Below are positions 37,975 to 47,014 of a stretch of DNA of 64,000 nt, piece by piece. Source of the stretch: Gordonia insulae (GTDB taxonomy: Bacteria; Actinomycetota; Actinomycetes; Mycobacteriales; Mycobacteriaceae); assembly GCF_003855095.1 (NCBI RefSeq), contig NZ_CP033972.1, positions 1,674,001-1,738,000 of the forward strand. The letters are read 5' to 3'. The translations under genes were made by a program, and so were the position numbers. The notes beneath the pieces were generated by a model. It was not told where the DNA came from. It did no database searches and saw only the letters and a program-made list of their open reading frames with translations. How positions within the stretch are numbered: position 1 is the stretch's first letter; the number at the start of each line of letters is the position of its first letter.

Positions 37975-39428
37975 ATAAGAGAGTCAATTCCGATCCGTGG
38001 GACCAGGTCGCCCAGCGCCTCGGGACCGATCTGTATCTCGATCTGCAACCGGATCCGACGGCCACACCGCGAGGTCGTGGGGCTCGCCGACGTCGAACAC
38101 TCGCCGAGGCGCTGCGCGCCGCGATCGACGACGGTCGTCTCCCGGCGGGCACCGCACTCCCGCCGTATCGCTCGCTGGCCGCCGACGTCGGCCTGGCGCG
38201 CGGCACCGTGGCCACGGTCTATCAGGAGTTGATCGCCGAGGGCTGGCTCGTCGCGCGGCAGGGGTCGGGCACGCGGGTGGCCGACACGGCCCACCGGCAG
38301 GCCCGGGTCGGCCCGTCCGCGACGGCTCGGCCGGCCGCCCCACGACACGATTTCGCCCTCGGCCAACCGAATCCGTCGCTGTTCCCCCGCGCTGACTGGA
38401 TCGCGTCCACCAGGCGGGCCATCACCGAGGCCCCCGACGAGGCATTCGGCCCCGGACATCCACAGGGCAGTGCGCGGCTACGCCGATCGCTGGCCGCGTA
38501 CCTGGCCCGGGCGCGCGGGGTGCGGGCGGATCCCGACCACATCGTCCTGACGACCTCGGTGATGCATGCATTGGAGTTGTTGTCCCGCACGGTTTTCGGC
38601 GACTCGATCGCGGTCGAGAGTCACGGCCTGCCGTTCCACCGGCAGGTGATCGAGCGTGGCGGCACGTCGACCACGCCGATCCCCGTCGACGGCGGGGGCG
38701 CGGTGATCGACGCACTACCCGGACAGGCGTCGGGGGTACTGCTCACGCCGAGTCATCAGTTCCCGACGGGCGTCCCGTTGTCACCGACGCGGCGGACGGC
38801 GGTGATCGACTGGGCGCGTACCGGGAGCCGCCTGATCGTGGAGGACGACTACGACGGCGAGCTCAGGTACGACCGCGAACCGATCGGCGCGTTGCAGGCA
38901 CTCGGTCCCGACGTGGTGATCTACACCGGCTCGGTGAGCAAGAGCCTGTCACCGGCGGTGCGCATCGCGTGGCTGGCCCTGCCCGCCCAGCACGTCGACA
39001 CGGTCGTGTGGGCCAAGGGCATCCGCGAGCCGGACGCCAGCATCGTGGACCAGCTCGTCCTCGCCGATCTCATCGATTCGGGCGCCTACGACCGGCACAT
39101 CCGCCGCAGTCGACAGCACTATCGCCGACGCCGGGACCTGCTGACCGCGCGTCTCGCCGACACCGGCGTCGGGCTACCCGGCATCGCCGCGGGACTCCAT
39201 GCCGTCATCCCGGTGTCCGCGGACGCCGAGCCGGAGGTGTTCGCCGAGGCGGCCCGGCGCGGCTTCGCCCTGGCCCCGCTGTCACTGTTCCGGCATCCCG
39301 ACGCGCCGGCCGGCGCCGACGTCATCGGCGGCATCGCCGTGGGGTTCGGGACCCCGACGGCATCCACCTTCGCCGCCGACGTCGATGCGCTCGTCGCCCT
39401 CATCGTCGACCACCCCTACCGCCGCTGA
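37971..39428 (+). CDS. MocR/PdxR-family transcriptional regulator (GntR HTH-aminotransferase fusion)
   Basis: About 485 aa. Winged-helix domain near the N-terminus (LPPYRSLAADVGLARGTVATVYQELIAEGWL) and a fold-type I aminotransferase domain with the PLP Lys in GSVSKSLSPAVRIAW and Asp in IVEDDYDGELRYD. Such regulators sense PLP or amino compounds. I use GTG 37971; an in-frame GTG at 37938 would run through the operator-like repeats, and internal starts are possible, so the first residues are uncertain. Confidence 0.88.
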   Translation: MDKRVNSDPWDQVAQRLGTDLYLDLQPDPTATPRGRGARRRRTLAEALRAAIDDGRLPAGTALPPYRSLAADVGLARGTVATVYQELIAEGWLVARQGSGTRVADTAHRQARVGPSATARPAAPRHDFALGQPNPSLFPRADWIASTRRAITEAPDEAFGPGHPQGSARLRRSLAAYLARARGVRADPDHIVLTTSVMHALELLSRTVFGDSIAVESHGLPFHRQVIERGGTSTTPIPVDGGGAVIDALPGQASGVLLTPSHQFPTGVPLSPTRRTAVIDWARTGSRLIVEDDYDGELRYDREPIGALQALGPDVVIYTGSVSKSLSPAVRIAWLALPAQHVDTVVWAKGIREPDASIVDQLVLADLIDSGAYDRHIRRSRQHYRRRRDLLTARLADTGVGLPGIAAGLHAVIPVSADAEPEVFAEAARRGFALAPLSLFRHPDAPAGADVIGGIAVGFGTPTASTFAADVDALVALIVDHPYRR

Positions 39429-39447
39429 TGATCTCCCGCGCCTGCTG

Positions 39448-40230
39448 CTATTTGCCGAATCGGCGGCTGCGGGCGGCGTAATCGCGGAGTGCGCGCAGGA
39501 AATCCACCCGACGGAATTCCGGCCAGTACGCGTCGGTGAACCAGATCTCCGAGTATGCGCTCTGCCACAGGAGGAAGCCGGACAGTCGCTGCTCGCCCGA
39601 GGTACGGATCACGAGATCCGGGTCCGGCTGGCCCCGGGTGTACAGGTTCTGGTCGATCGCGTCGACGGTCACCGCGTCGACCATCTGTTCCGGACCGTCG
39701 CCCGCGTCGAGGCGCTCCTGCAGGAGTGACCGCACGGCGTCGACGATCTCCTGCCGACCGCCGTATCCGACCGCGACGTTGACGTTCATGCCGACCCGCT
39801 CGCGAGTGCGATCCGACGCCGTCTGCAGTCGCTCGGCGACCGCATCCGGCAACTGCGCCAGGCTCCCGACGATCCGCACCCGCCAGTTGCCGGTCGGACC
39901 GGAGATCTCGTCCACGATGTCGGGCACGATCTCCATCAGCGCGTCGAGTTCGTCGGAGGCGCGCTGCAGATTCTCCGTGGAGAGCAGGTAGATGGTGACC
40001 GTCGAGATGTCCAGTTCCGCGCACCAGGCGAGCATGTCCGCGATCCGTTGCGCGCCGACCCGGTGACCGTGACTGACGTCCTCGAAACCGGCGTCACGCG
40101 CCCAGCGGCGATTCCCGTCGCAGATGATCGCGACATGGCGTGGCAGCCGCGTGACATCCATCAGCTGGATGAGGCGCCGCTCGTACACGCTCAGCATGGG
40201 ACGCCGGAGTCGATCGGGTAGAAGTTTCAT
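39448..40230 (-). CDS. short-chain (2Z,6E)-farnesyl diphosphate synthase-type cis-prenyltransferase
   Basis: 260 aa of the UPP synthase family: catalytic HVAIICDGNRRWARDAGF (Asp of D-G-N), YLLSTENLQR, RTSGEQRLSGFLLWQSAYSE. Length, the D-G-N-R-R wording and the position beside hemolysin III match M. tuberculosis Rv1086, which makes Z-farnesyl diphosphate, a primer for decaprenyl phosphate used in cell-wall arabinogalactan synthesis. The long-chain enzyme would be elsewhere. Confidence 0.9.
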   Translation of the reverse strand: MKLLPDRLRRPMLSVYERRLIQLMDVTRLPRHVAIICDGNRRWARDAGFEDVSHGHRVGAQRIADMLAWCAELDISTVTIYLLSTENLQRASDELDALMEIVPDIVDEISGPTGNWRVRIVGSLAQLPDAVAERLQTASDRTRERVGMNVNVAVGYGGRQEIVDAVRSLLQERLDAGDGPEQMVDAVTVDAIDQNLYTRGQPDPDLVIRTSGEQRLSGFLLWQSAYSEIWFTDAYWPEFRRVDFLRALRDYAARSRRFGK

Positions 40231-40277
40231 CGCTGCCTGATCTTATCGACTGGAAAAGTTACGGTACCGTAGGTTGC

Positions 40278-40949
40278 GTGAACACCCTGACGGACGGCCC
40301 CCTCGAGGCCATCAAACCCCGATTACGCGGTGTCATCCATCAATACTCCGCGTGGGTCGCCGCATGCGCCGGACTCGCCGTGGTGATCGGCGGGGCGATC
40401 CTGCGCGGTCCCGGCGCGGCCATCGCCTGCGCGCTGTACGCGGTGACGGTGTTCGGCGTGTTCGCCGTCAGCGCCAGTTATCACCGCATCCCGTGGAAGA
40501 CTGCCCGCACGCAGATCCGGATGAAGCGGGCCGACCACTCGATGATCTTCCTGTTCATCGCAGGCACCTACACACCCTTCTGCGCGCTCGCACTCCCCGC
40601 CGGCGTCCGGTGGTGGGTGCTGGGGATCGTCTGGATCGGCGCGGTGGCCGGTGTGACCCTCAAGGTGATCTGGCCCAGCGCGCCCCGCTGGTTGGGCGTC
40701 TCGCTCTACATCCTGCTCGGCTGGGTGATCATCGCCGTCGCCCCCGCACTCGTCAGCCATGTCGGATGGGCGGTCATCGTGCTGCTCGCCCTGGGCGGCG
40801 TCTTCTACACCGTCGGCGGCATCCTCTATGCCGTCCGGTGGCCGAATCCCTGGCCGAACACCTTCGGGCACCACGAGGTCTTCCACGCCTGTACCGCGGT
40901 CGCCGCGCTGCTGCATTACGTCGCGGTCTGGCTGGTCCTGACCGCCTGA
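40278..40949 (+). CDS. hemolysin III family (TrhA/PAQR-type) membrane protein
   Basis: 223 aa, seven membrane helices. Family residues: SASYHRIPWK near helix 3, MKRADHSMIFLFIAGTYTPF, and HHEVFHACTAVAALLHYVAV near the C-terminus; the His residues form the metal site of the PAQR-like fold. GTG start, divergent from the prenyltransferase (47 bp). Corresponds to Rv1085c. Confidence 0.93.
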   Translation: MNTLTDGPLEAIKPRLRGVIHQYSAWVAACAGLAVVIGGAILRGPGAAIACALYAVTVFGVFAVSASYHRIPWKTARTQIRMKRADHSMIFLFIAGTYTPFCALALPAGVRWWVLGIVWIGAVAGVTLKVIWPSAPRWLGVSLYILLGWVIIAVAPALVSHVGWAVIVLLALGGVFYTVGGILYAVRWPNPWPNTFGHHEVFHACTAVAALLHYVAVWLVLTA

Positions 40950-41035
40950 GTCGCCTGCCCGGTCTTCATCACGCGATCATCCGCCGGCCATTCCGCAGTG
41001 GCGGCGCGGACAGGTGAGGTTGTTCGTCTGGGCGC

Positions 41036-42658
41036 ATGGCACGCAGCCCTGGCCCGGATGTCTCGATCGGCCCCGACAAGACCCTACGCATCGGCGTGAC
41101 CCGCCGACGATTCCTCACCTGGACCGGGGTCGCCGCCGGCCTCGCGTGCGTCCCCGGACTCCTTGGCGACGCACCGACCTCGACCGGGTCGACCCGTGTC
41201 GGCGATCGGCTCTTCACCCTCGGTGTCGCCTCCGGCGACCCGGTGCCCGACGGGGTGGTCCTGTGGACGCGCCTGGCCGCCAACCCGCTCGCGCGCGGCG
41301 GCGGGATGGGATCGGCGCCCGTCCCGGTCGGCTGGGAGATCGCGACCGACGAGAACATGCGCAACGTCGCGCGGCGCGGGTGGACGCTGGCGTCCGCCGA
41401 GAACGGCCACAGCGTGCATGTGGACGTCCGCGGTCTCGCCCCGGCCCGGGACTACTTCTATCGGTTTCGCGCCCGCGCCGACATCTCGGAGGTCGGCCGG
41501 ACACGTACCGCGCCCGCGGCCGGGGCCTCGCTCGCGACGTTGACCTTCGCCTTCGCCTCGTGCCAGTCGTGGGCCGACGGCCATCACGTCGCCTACGACG
41601 ACATGGCCGCGCACGCGCCCGACGTCGTGTTCCACCTCGGTGACTACATCTACGAGAAGCCGATCCCGGGCGACGGTGGGCGACGCCGCACCACTGCGAT
41701 GCCCGAGTCCGCACGCGGTGAGGCGATGGATCTGGCCGACTATCGCGACCGGTACGCGCTCTACAAACTCGATCCCCACCTCCGTCGCGCCCACCGGACG
41801 AGCCCGTTCGTCACGATCTTCGACGATCACGAGGTCGACAACAACTGGGCGGCCACGATTCCCGAGGACGGACAGCCGGTCCCCGACTTCCTGCTGCGAC
41901 GGGCACAGGCGCTGCGGGCGTGGTGGGAGAATACCCCGGTTCGGGTCGACCACCGCCCGCGCGGTGCCGACGTCCGCGCCTACCGACGCTTCGAGTACGG
42001 GGATCTCGTCGAGTTCAACGTTCTCGACACGCGCACGTTCCGCAGCGATCAGGTCAACGGCGACAACGATTCCGCGCAGGACGCCGCCACCGCGGATCCG
42101 CGTCGCACGATCCTCGGGGCCGCGCAGGAGCACTGGCTCCTCGATGGATTCACGCACCACCGGCACCGATGGAACGTGCTGGCACAGCAGACCACGATGG
42201 CCGACCTCGCCCGCAGCGTCGACGGGTCGCGGGCGGTGAGTATGGACGGATGGAGCGGGTACGAGGCGGCGCGGGCACGTGTCCTCGACGGCGCACGGGC
42301 TCGGGACGTACCGAATCTCGTGTCGATGGTCGGCGACATCCACCGCAACGTGGTCGCCGACCTGCGCACCACGTATCAGCGCGAATCACCCACCGTCGGT
42401 GTGGAACTCGCCGGCACATCCATCTCGTCGGGTGGCGACGGCGAGGACAGCGACGCCGCCGACCGGGCACTCAAGGCGGCCTCGCCGCATGTCCGCTTCG
42501 GAAACGCCCAGCGCGGGTATGTGCTCAACCGACTCCACCGGGACCGATGGGAGGCCGAGTTCCGGGTGGCCGATTCGATCGCGACACCGTCGGCGAAGCT
42601 GCACCGTCGGGCTCTGGTGACGATCCCGGACGCCCGGCCCGACGTCGACGTGATCTGA
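41036..42658 (+). CDS. phoD: PhoD-type alkaline phosphatase/phosphodiesterase, Tat-exported
   Basis: 540 aa. Twin-arginine signal TRRRFLTWTGVAAGL, Fn3-like N-terminal domain, then the catalytic domain with FASCQSW, FHLGDYIYE, TIFDDHEVDNNW and MVGDIHRN. These metal and phosphate-binding motifs identify the PhoD family (Fe/Ca cofactor, phosphodiester and monoester hydrolysis outside the cell). No Pho-box that I can support upstream. Confidence 0.94.
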   Translation: MARSPGPDVSIGPDKTLRIGVTRRRFLTWTGVAAGLACVPGLLGDAPTSTGSTRVGDRLFTLGVASGDPVPDGVVLWTRLAANPLARGGGMGSAPVPVGWEIATDENMRNVARRGWTLASAENGHSVHVDVRGLAPARDYFYRFRARADISEVGRTRTAPAAGASLATLTFAFASCQSWADGHHVAYDDMAAHAPDVVFHLGDYIYEKPIPGDGGRRRTTAMPESARGEAMDLADYRDRYALYKLDPHLRRAHRTSPFVTIFDDHEVDNNWAATIPEDGQPVPDFLLRRAQALRAWWENTPVRVDHRPRGADVRAYRRFEYGDLVEFNVLDTRTFRSDQVNGDNDSAQDAATADPRRTILGAAQEHWLLDGFTHHRHRWNVLAQQTTMADLARSVDGSRAVSMDGWSGYEAARARVLDGARARDVPNLVSMVGDIHRNVVADLRTTYQRESPTVGVELAGTSISSGGDGEDSDAADRALKAASPHVRFGNAQRGYVLNRLHRDRWEAEFRVADSIATPSAKLHRRALVTIPDARPDVDVI

Positions 42659-42749
42659 TCGGCCCGGTCGATACTGCTCGCAGCAGCGCCGCTCTGCGCA
42701 GGGCAGCACCACGGTGCGCGGACGCCTCGGTCGAACCAGAGTCGGACCC

Positions 42750-43364
42750 ATGAGCGACGATCAACGCACCCTCCCCCTCCGCCGACGGACCGCGGAAAGT
42801 CTGCTGAGTCAACGTATCCTGATGCTCGACTCGGCTCTCGACGACGAGATCGGCAGCCAGATCTGCGCGCAGATGATGATGCTCGCCGCCGAGGATCCGG
42901 TGGCCGACATCGGTCTGTGGATCAACTCACCGGGCGGCTCCGTACCGGCCATGCTGGCGATCATGGACACGATGCGTCTCGTCCCCAACGACGTCTGCAC
43001 CGTCGACCTCGGAATGGCCTACAGCGCCGGACAATTCCTGCTCTGCAACGGTACCCGCGGCAAGCGGTACGCCCTGCGACATGCCAAGGTCCTGCTGCAT
43101 CAGGGGTCTGCGGGAATCGGCGGCTACGCGCCCGACATCGAACTGCAGGCCGATGATCTGCGTCATGTGCGCGACACGGTACTCACCATCATCGCCGAGC
43201 AGACCGGTCAACCCGTCGAGAAGATCTTCGCGGATTCGCTGCGCGACCACGTCTTCACCGCGGAGGAATCCGTCGATTACGGGTTCGTCGACCACATCGT
43301 CGACGACCTCGGCCAGATCCGACCGCTGACGCCGGCGTCGACCGGATTCGGGGTGACGCGGTGA
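42750..43364 (+). CDS. clpP: ATP-dependent Clp protease proteolytic subunit, accessory copy 1
   Basis: 204 aa. Ser in [16 protein letters not shown], His in [13 protein letters not shown] and Asp in the C-terminal helix region ([12 protein letters not shown]) complete the triad, though the Ser motif differs from the canonical G-x-A-S-S/M-G. Overlaps the second clpP by 4 bp. The pair belongs to the accessory ClpP3/P4-like groups rather than the essential clpP1P2 pair that lies beside clpX. Confidence 0.9.
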   Translation: MSDDQRTLPLRRRTAESLLSQRILMLDSALDDEIGSQICAQMMMLAAEDPVADIGLWINSPGGSVPAMLAIMDTMRLVPNDVCTVDLGMAYSAGQFLLCNGTRGKRYALRHAKVLLHQGSAGIGGYAPDIELQADDLRHVRDTVLTIIAEQTGQPVEKIFADSLRDHVFTAEESVDYGFVDHIVDDLGQIRPLTPASTGFGVTR

Positions 43365-43987
43365 GCACGTACACGATTCCCAACGTGATCAGCCGGACAC
43401 CGCAGGGCGAGCGGGTGATGGACGTCTACAGTCGATTGCTGGACGAGCGGATCATCTATCTCGGCACCGAACTCGATGACGGTGTCGCCAACGCGCTCAT
43501 CGCGCAGATCCTGCATCTGGACTCCGACAACCCCGATGCACCGATCGATCTCTACATCAATTCGACCGGCGGATCGGTGATGGCGACCTTCGCGCTCTAC
43601 GACACCATGCAGTACTGCCATGCCCCGATCGCCACCACGTGTGTGGGGCAGGCGCTCTCGTCGACCGCGCTGCTGTTGGCGGCCGGCACCCCGGGCCGCC
43701 GGTCGGTGCTGCCGCACGCGCGGGTGCTGTTGCACCAGCCCTCCGGGCAGGGCCGCGGCACGATCCCGGATCTCATCCTGGCGGCCGAGGAGATCCTGCG
43801 CATCCGGGAGGAGATCGAGAAGGCGATGAGCCGCCACACCGGCCAGGACCTCGACGCACTGCGCCGCGACACCGACCGCGATCGGGTTCTCCGGGCCGAC
43901 GAGATCGTCGCCTACGGACTCGCCGATCAGATCATCGACACCCGCGGGCAGGAGAACGGGGAGCGTCGCGGGCCGCGGTCGCGGTAG
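43361..43987 (+). CDS. clpP: ATP-dependent Clp protease proteolytic subunit, accessory copy 2
   Basis: 208 aa. Ser in [16 protein letters not shown], His in [15 protein letters not shown], Asp in [15 protein letters not shown]: intact triad. In other ClpP proteins the Ser motif reads G-Q-A-A-S-M-G; here L-S-S-T. Likely forms mixed 14-mers with the preceding subunit. The stop codon is directly adjacent to that of the convergent XRE gene. Confidence 0.92.
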   Translation: MSTYTIPNVISRTPQGERVMDVYSRLLDERIIYLGTELDDGVANALIAQILHLDSDNPDAPIDLYINSTGGSVMATFALYDTMQYCHAPIATTCVGQALSSTALLLAAGTPGRRSVLPHARVLLHQPSGQGRGTIPDLILAAEEILRIREEIEKAMSRHTGQDLDALRRDTDRDRVLRADEIVAYGLADQIIDTRGQENGERRGPRSR

Positions 43988-44350
43988 TCAGGCGGCCAGA
44001 GCGATCGGCCCCCGAGATCTGTTCATCGGCGCCACGCTCGGCACCGCGACAGATGGCACCGCGACGTGCGCGGACCGCAGCACCGGGACGGCGGTCATCC
44101 GGGACAGCTCGAAACTCACCTCGCGGGTGAGATCGAGCAGGGTCAGCCCGAGTGCACCCGCGACCGCGGCAAGCAGTTCCGACGACGCGTCCTTGCGGCC
44201 GCGCTCGATCTCGGACAGGTACTGGCTCGACACCCCGGCCCGCTCGGCCGTCTCCACCAGGCGTTCACCACGGTCGTGACGGTGCCGGCGGATGACCCGG
44301 CCGGTCACCTCACGCCACAACGGTTCGGCTGCATGCAGACGCGCGTCCAT
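43988..44350 (-). CDS. XRE-family regulator, ClgR/PopR-like
   Basis: 120 aa. The helix-turn-helix ERAGVSSQYLSEIERGRKDASSELLAAVAGALG closely follows ClgR-type regulators, which activate clp genes in actinobacteria. Here it lies tail to tail with the clpP pair (stops abut), so regulation of that pair is a natural guess. In streptomycetes PopR serves clpP3P4. The C-terminus is Val/Pro/Ala-rich; ClgR proteins there carry an Ala-Ala degradation tag, and this one ends ALAA, a possible Clp self-degradation signal. Confidence 0.8.
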   Translation of the reverse strand: MDARLHAAEPLWREVTGRVIRRHRHDRGERLVETAERAGVSSQYLSEIERGRKDASSELLAAVAGALGLTLLDLTREVSFELSRMTAVPVLRSAHVAVPSVAVPSVAPMNRSRGPIALAA

Positions 44351-44471
44351 GGGCCGATGGTAGGTCGCCGAAAACCGTCTCGGCCGCCCGTTCTGCTGTC
44401 GGCAGAACCTCCGCGGACATCCGCCGCATACCGCGCGGACCTGCCGCAGGTCACCCTCTTACACTGAGCCG

Positions 44472-45035
44472 GTGATCGCCGCCGACCAGACCGTCCGCCA
44501 CGTGCGTGGCAGCGTGGTCGGCACCGCGTCCGGAGCTGCGGCGATCGTCGCGCACGACGCCGCACACGGCGGACTTCCCGACGCCGCCGCGATCATGCTG
44601 ATGGTGGCCGTCTGCGCGGCCACCGGGTGGGTGGTCGCCACCCGCTCGAGTGTGTTCTGCGGATGGGCCGGGCTCCTCGGCGCGCTGGCCGCCGCACAGA
44701 TCGCGAGTCACCTCGTACTCACCGCCGTCGCCGACGGCCACCACGCAGCGCCGACCACACGGATGGTGGCGATGCATGCGGTCGCCGCGGCCGCGACGGC
44801 AATGCTGTGCCGGGCACTCGAACGCTCGGTCCGCGTCCTCCTCACCGCGCTCATCAGGATCGTCCGGGCATTGCTGACGGTGCCCGCGGATCGCCGGTGC
44901 TCGTGGACGGTTCGGACCTCGGAGGTCGTCGACCGCCGCTCCACACCGGCAGCACTCGCCACCATCGGGACGCGCGGGCCGCCCGCGCCGCTGACCGCCG
45001 GTTCTGCTCTCACCGGTTCCGTTCTCACCGCCTGA
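44472..45035 (+). CDS. hypothetical membrane protein next to PepSY gene
   Basis: 187 aa, about three or four helices in the first 125 residues (AAAIMLMVAVCAATGWVVA, GWAGLLGALAAAQIASHLVL) with His-containing loops (HDAAHGG, DGHHAAP), then a polar Arg/Thr-rich C-terminal tail. I do not recognise the family. It precedes the PepSY-domain gene by 87 bp; the His-rich loops of both suggest metal handling, an inference only. Confidence 0.6.
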   Translation: MIAADQTVRHVRGSVVGTASGAAAIVAHDAAHGGLPDAAAIMLMVAVCAATGWVVATRSSVFCGWAGLLGALAAAQIASHLVLTAVADGHHAAPTTRMVAMHAVAAAATAMLCRALERSVRVLLTALIRIVRALLTVPADRRCSWTVRTSEVVDRRSTPAALATIGTRGPPAPLTAGSALTGSVLTA

Positions 45036-45122
45036 CCCGACGCGCATGACGCCCGCGGGCCGGGCATCCCATGTCTGGCCCGCCCCTCGGCTGAGGCCCG
45101 CGCGTTCGAAAGGCATACCCAC

Positions 45123-46586
45123 GTGTCCGTGACCCAGGATCCACCTGTCCCCTCCACCCCGTCGTCGTCACCGGGCGTCGACCACCCACCGCCTCGGGCT
45201 GCCGGCGGCGGTCGCCTGCTCGTGCGCCGACTGCACTTCTATGCCGGCATACTCGTCGCACCCTTCCTGCTGATCGCCGCTGTCAGCGGAGCCCTCTACG
45301 CTGTCGCGCCGACGCTCGAGAACATCGTTTACAGCAGCTATCTCCACACCGATTCCCGCGGAACCGTCAAGCCACTGGCCGAACAGGTCTCGGCGGCCGC
45401 ACAGTCCCGGCCGGACCTCACGGTGTCGGCGGTACGGCCGTCGGTGAATGACGGTGACACCACCCGCGTCCTGTTCGACGATCCGGGGCTCGGCGAATCC
45501 GAACGCCTCGCCGTGTTCGTCGATCCGGTCACCGCACGACCGGTCGGCGAGCTGGTCTCCTATGGCAGCAGCGGGGCACTGCCGCTACGCACCTGGATCA
45601 GCAGCCTGCATCGCAATCTGCATCTCGGCGAACCGGGGCGTCTGTACAGCGAACTGGCCGCATCCTGGCTCTGGGTGATCGCGCTCGGAGGTCTGATCCT
45701 GTGGGTCTCGCGGTACCGGCGGGGTAACGGCCGGACGCGGTTGCTCACGATCGACCGGTCCTCGCGTGGGCGCAATCGAACCCTGAATTGGCATGGTGCG
45801 ATGGGGATCTGGATTGTCGTCGGCCTGGTTTTCCTCTCGGCGACCGGTTTGACCTGGTCGCGGTACGCGGGTGAGAACGTGTCCGAGGTGCGGTCGGCGC
45901 TGCAGTGGACGACACCGACTCTGGACACGACGTTGCCCGGCGCGGCGGTCGCGGCGCCCGGCAGTGTCGGTCACGAAGGACACGACGGGCACACGTCGTC
46001 GCCGACCGTGGTTGATCCGGCGGGGACGGACGCGTCCATCACCCGACTCGACGACGTGCTGGCGGCGGCTCGGGCCGCCGGCATCGACGGGAAGGTCGAG
46101 GTCGCCATCCCCGAGTCGTCGGACGCCGCGTTCACGGTGACCCAGACCCGGGAGGCGTGGCAGTTCTCTCCCAACTCGGTCGCCGTCGACGGCGCCACCG
46201 ACGCCAACGTCGACGAATCCTGGTTTGCCGACTGGCCATTGGCGGCAAAGCTGACGACCTGGGGCATCGCACTGCACATGGGTGTGCTGTTCGGCCTCGT
46301 CAGCCAGATCGCACTCTTCGTGCTCGCTGTCGTGCTGGTGGCGATCATCATCCGCGGCTACCAGATGTGGTGGCAGCGGCGACCCCGGCGCGGTGGCGCA
46401 CCGGTCGGCAGCCCACCACGGCGCGGCGGGCTGCGGCAACTACCGATCCCGGCGATCGTCGGTGTGCTCGTCGTCGCGGTCGCGGTCGGCTGGTTCATCC
46501 CACTGCTCGGCCTCAGCCTCGCCGCATTCGTCCTCGTCGACGTTCTCATCGGAGCGGGGAAAGCGTTGCAGCGCAGACAGACCTGA
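45123..46586 (+). CDS. PepSY-associated TM helix domain protein (PiuB type)
   Basis: 487 aa with about four to five membrane helices. First helix near residue 45 (YAGILVAPFLLIAAVSGALYA); ISSLHRNLHLGEPGRLYSELAASWLWV is the typical PepSY-TM segment with paired His; a His-rich loop GHEGHDGHTSS lies mid-protein; Pro/Arg/Gly-rich loop near the C-terminus. The family is associated with iron or copper uptake and ferric reductase-type activity. Start GTG with GAAAGG upstream. Confidence 0.85.
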   Translation: MSVTQDPPVPSTPSSSPGVDHPPPRAAGGGRLLVRRLHFYAGILVAPFLLIAAVSGALYAVAPTLENIVYSSYLHTDSRGTVKPLAEQVSAAAQSRPDLTVSAVRPSVNDGDTTRVLFDDPGLGESERLAVFVDPVTARPVGELVSYGSSGALPLRTWISSLHRNLHLGEPGRLYSELAASWLWVIALGGLILWVSRYRRGNGRTRLLTIDRSSRGRNRTLNWHGAMGIWIVVGLVFLSATGLTWSRYAGENVSEVRSALQWTTPTLDTTLPGAAVAAPGSVGHEGHDGHTSSPTVVDPAGTDASITRLDDVLAAARAAGIDGKVEVAIPESSDAAFTVTQTREAWQFSPNSVAVDGATDANVDESWFADWPLAAKLTTWGIALHMGVLFGLVSQIALFVLAVVLVAIIIRGYQMWWQRRPRRGGAPVGSPPRRGGLRQLPIPAIVGVLVVAVAVGWFIPLLGLSLAAFVLVDVLIGAGKALQRRQT

Positions 46587-46671
46587 GATGCGGCCAGGTC
46601 GGGCGGCGGAGTGAGAGCCGCCGCCCGGCCGGTGTGGCTGGCGGTCGGGTAGCGCGCGACGCGCCTCCCCA

Positions 46672-46787
46672 GCTGGTCGAGTAGCTTGCGAGGCGCCGGC
46701 CCCCGCTGGTCGAGTAGGTCGCGAGGCGCCGCCCTCCGCTGGTCGAGTAGGTCGCGAGGCGCTAGCCGAGCGGGCGTATCGAGACCA
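46672..46787. repeat. intergenic repeat: three tandem 33-bp units, REP-like
   Basis: GCTGGTCGAGTAG begins at 46672, 46705 and 46738 (exact 33-bp period); each unit continues with (C/G)T(T/C)GCGAGGCGC and a variable 7-bp tail, and the array ends GTATCGAGACCA at 46776-46787. The terminal TGGTCGAGTA / TATCGAGACCA pair resembles the palindromic intergenic repeats scattered in Gordonia-like and other actinobacterial genomes. The whole gap 46587-47014 holds this array and otherwise no gene I can support. Confidence 0.8.
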
Positions 46788-47014
46788 CACTCACCGGGGT
46801 CCACGTTTCTGTAGGTGGCCGGTGAGACGATGTCTTCGGTTCACGCGGAATGCGTCGACACCGCGGACCGACCCCCGGGGCGGGGGTTTGGGTTTCGATG
46901 TCTGTCGGACCCGCTGAATATGCTGTTGGTGAGTTTGGTTGTGGTGCGGGCGTGCGCTGTGTGATGACGGGCAGTTGATGAGGGTGTCCCTGTCGGTCGC
47001 GAGTGTGAAGGCCT

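Noticed and set aside
46672..46787. Possible CRISPR array
   Set aside because: Units are contiguous 33-bp tandem repeats with only 7 variable bases, no 30-bp spacers and no cas genes nearby.
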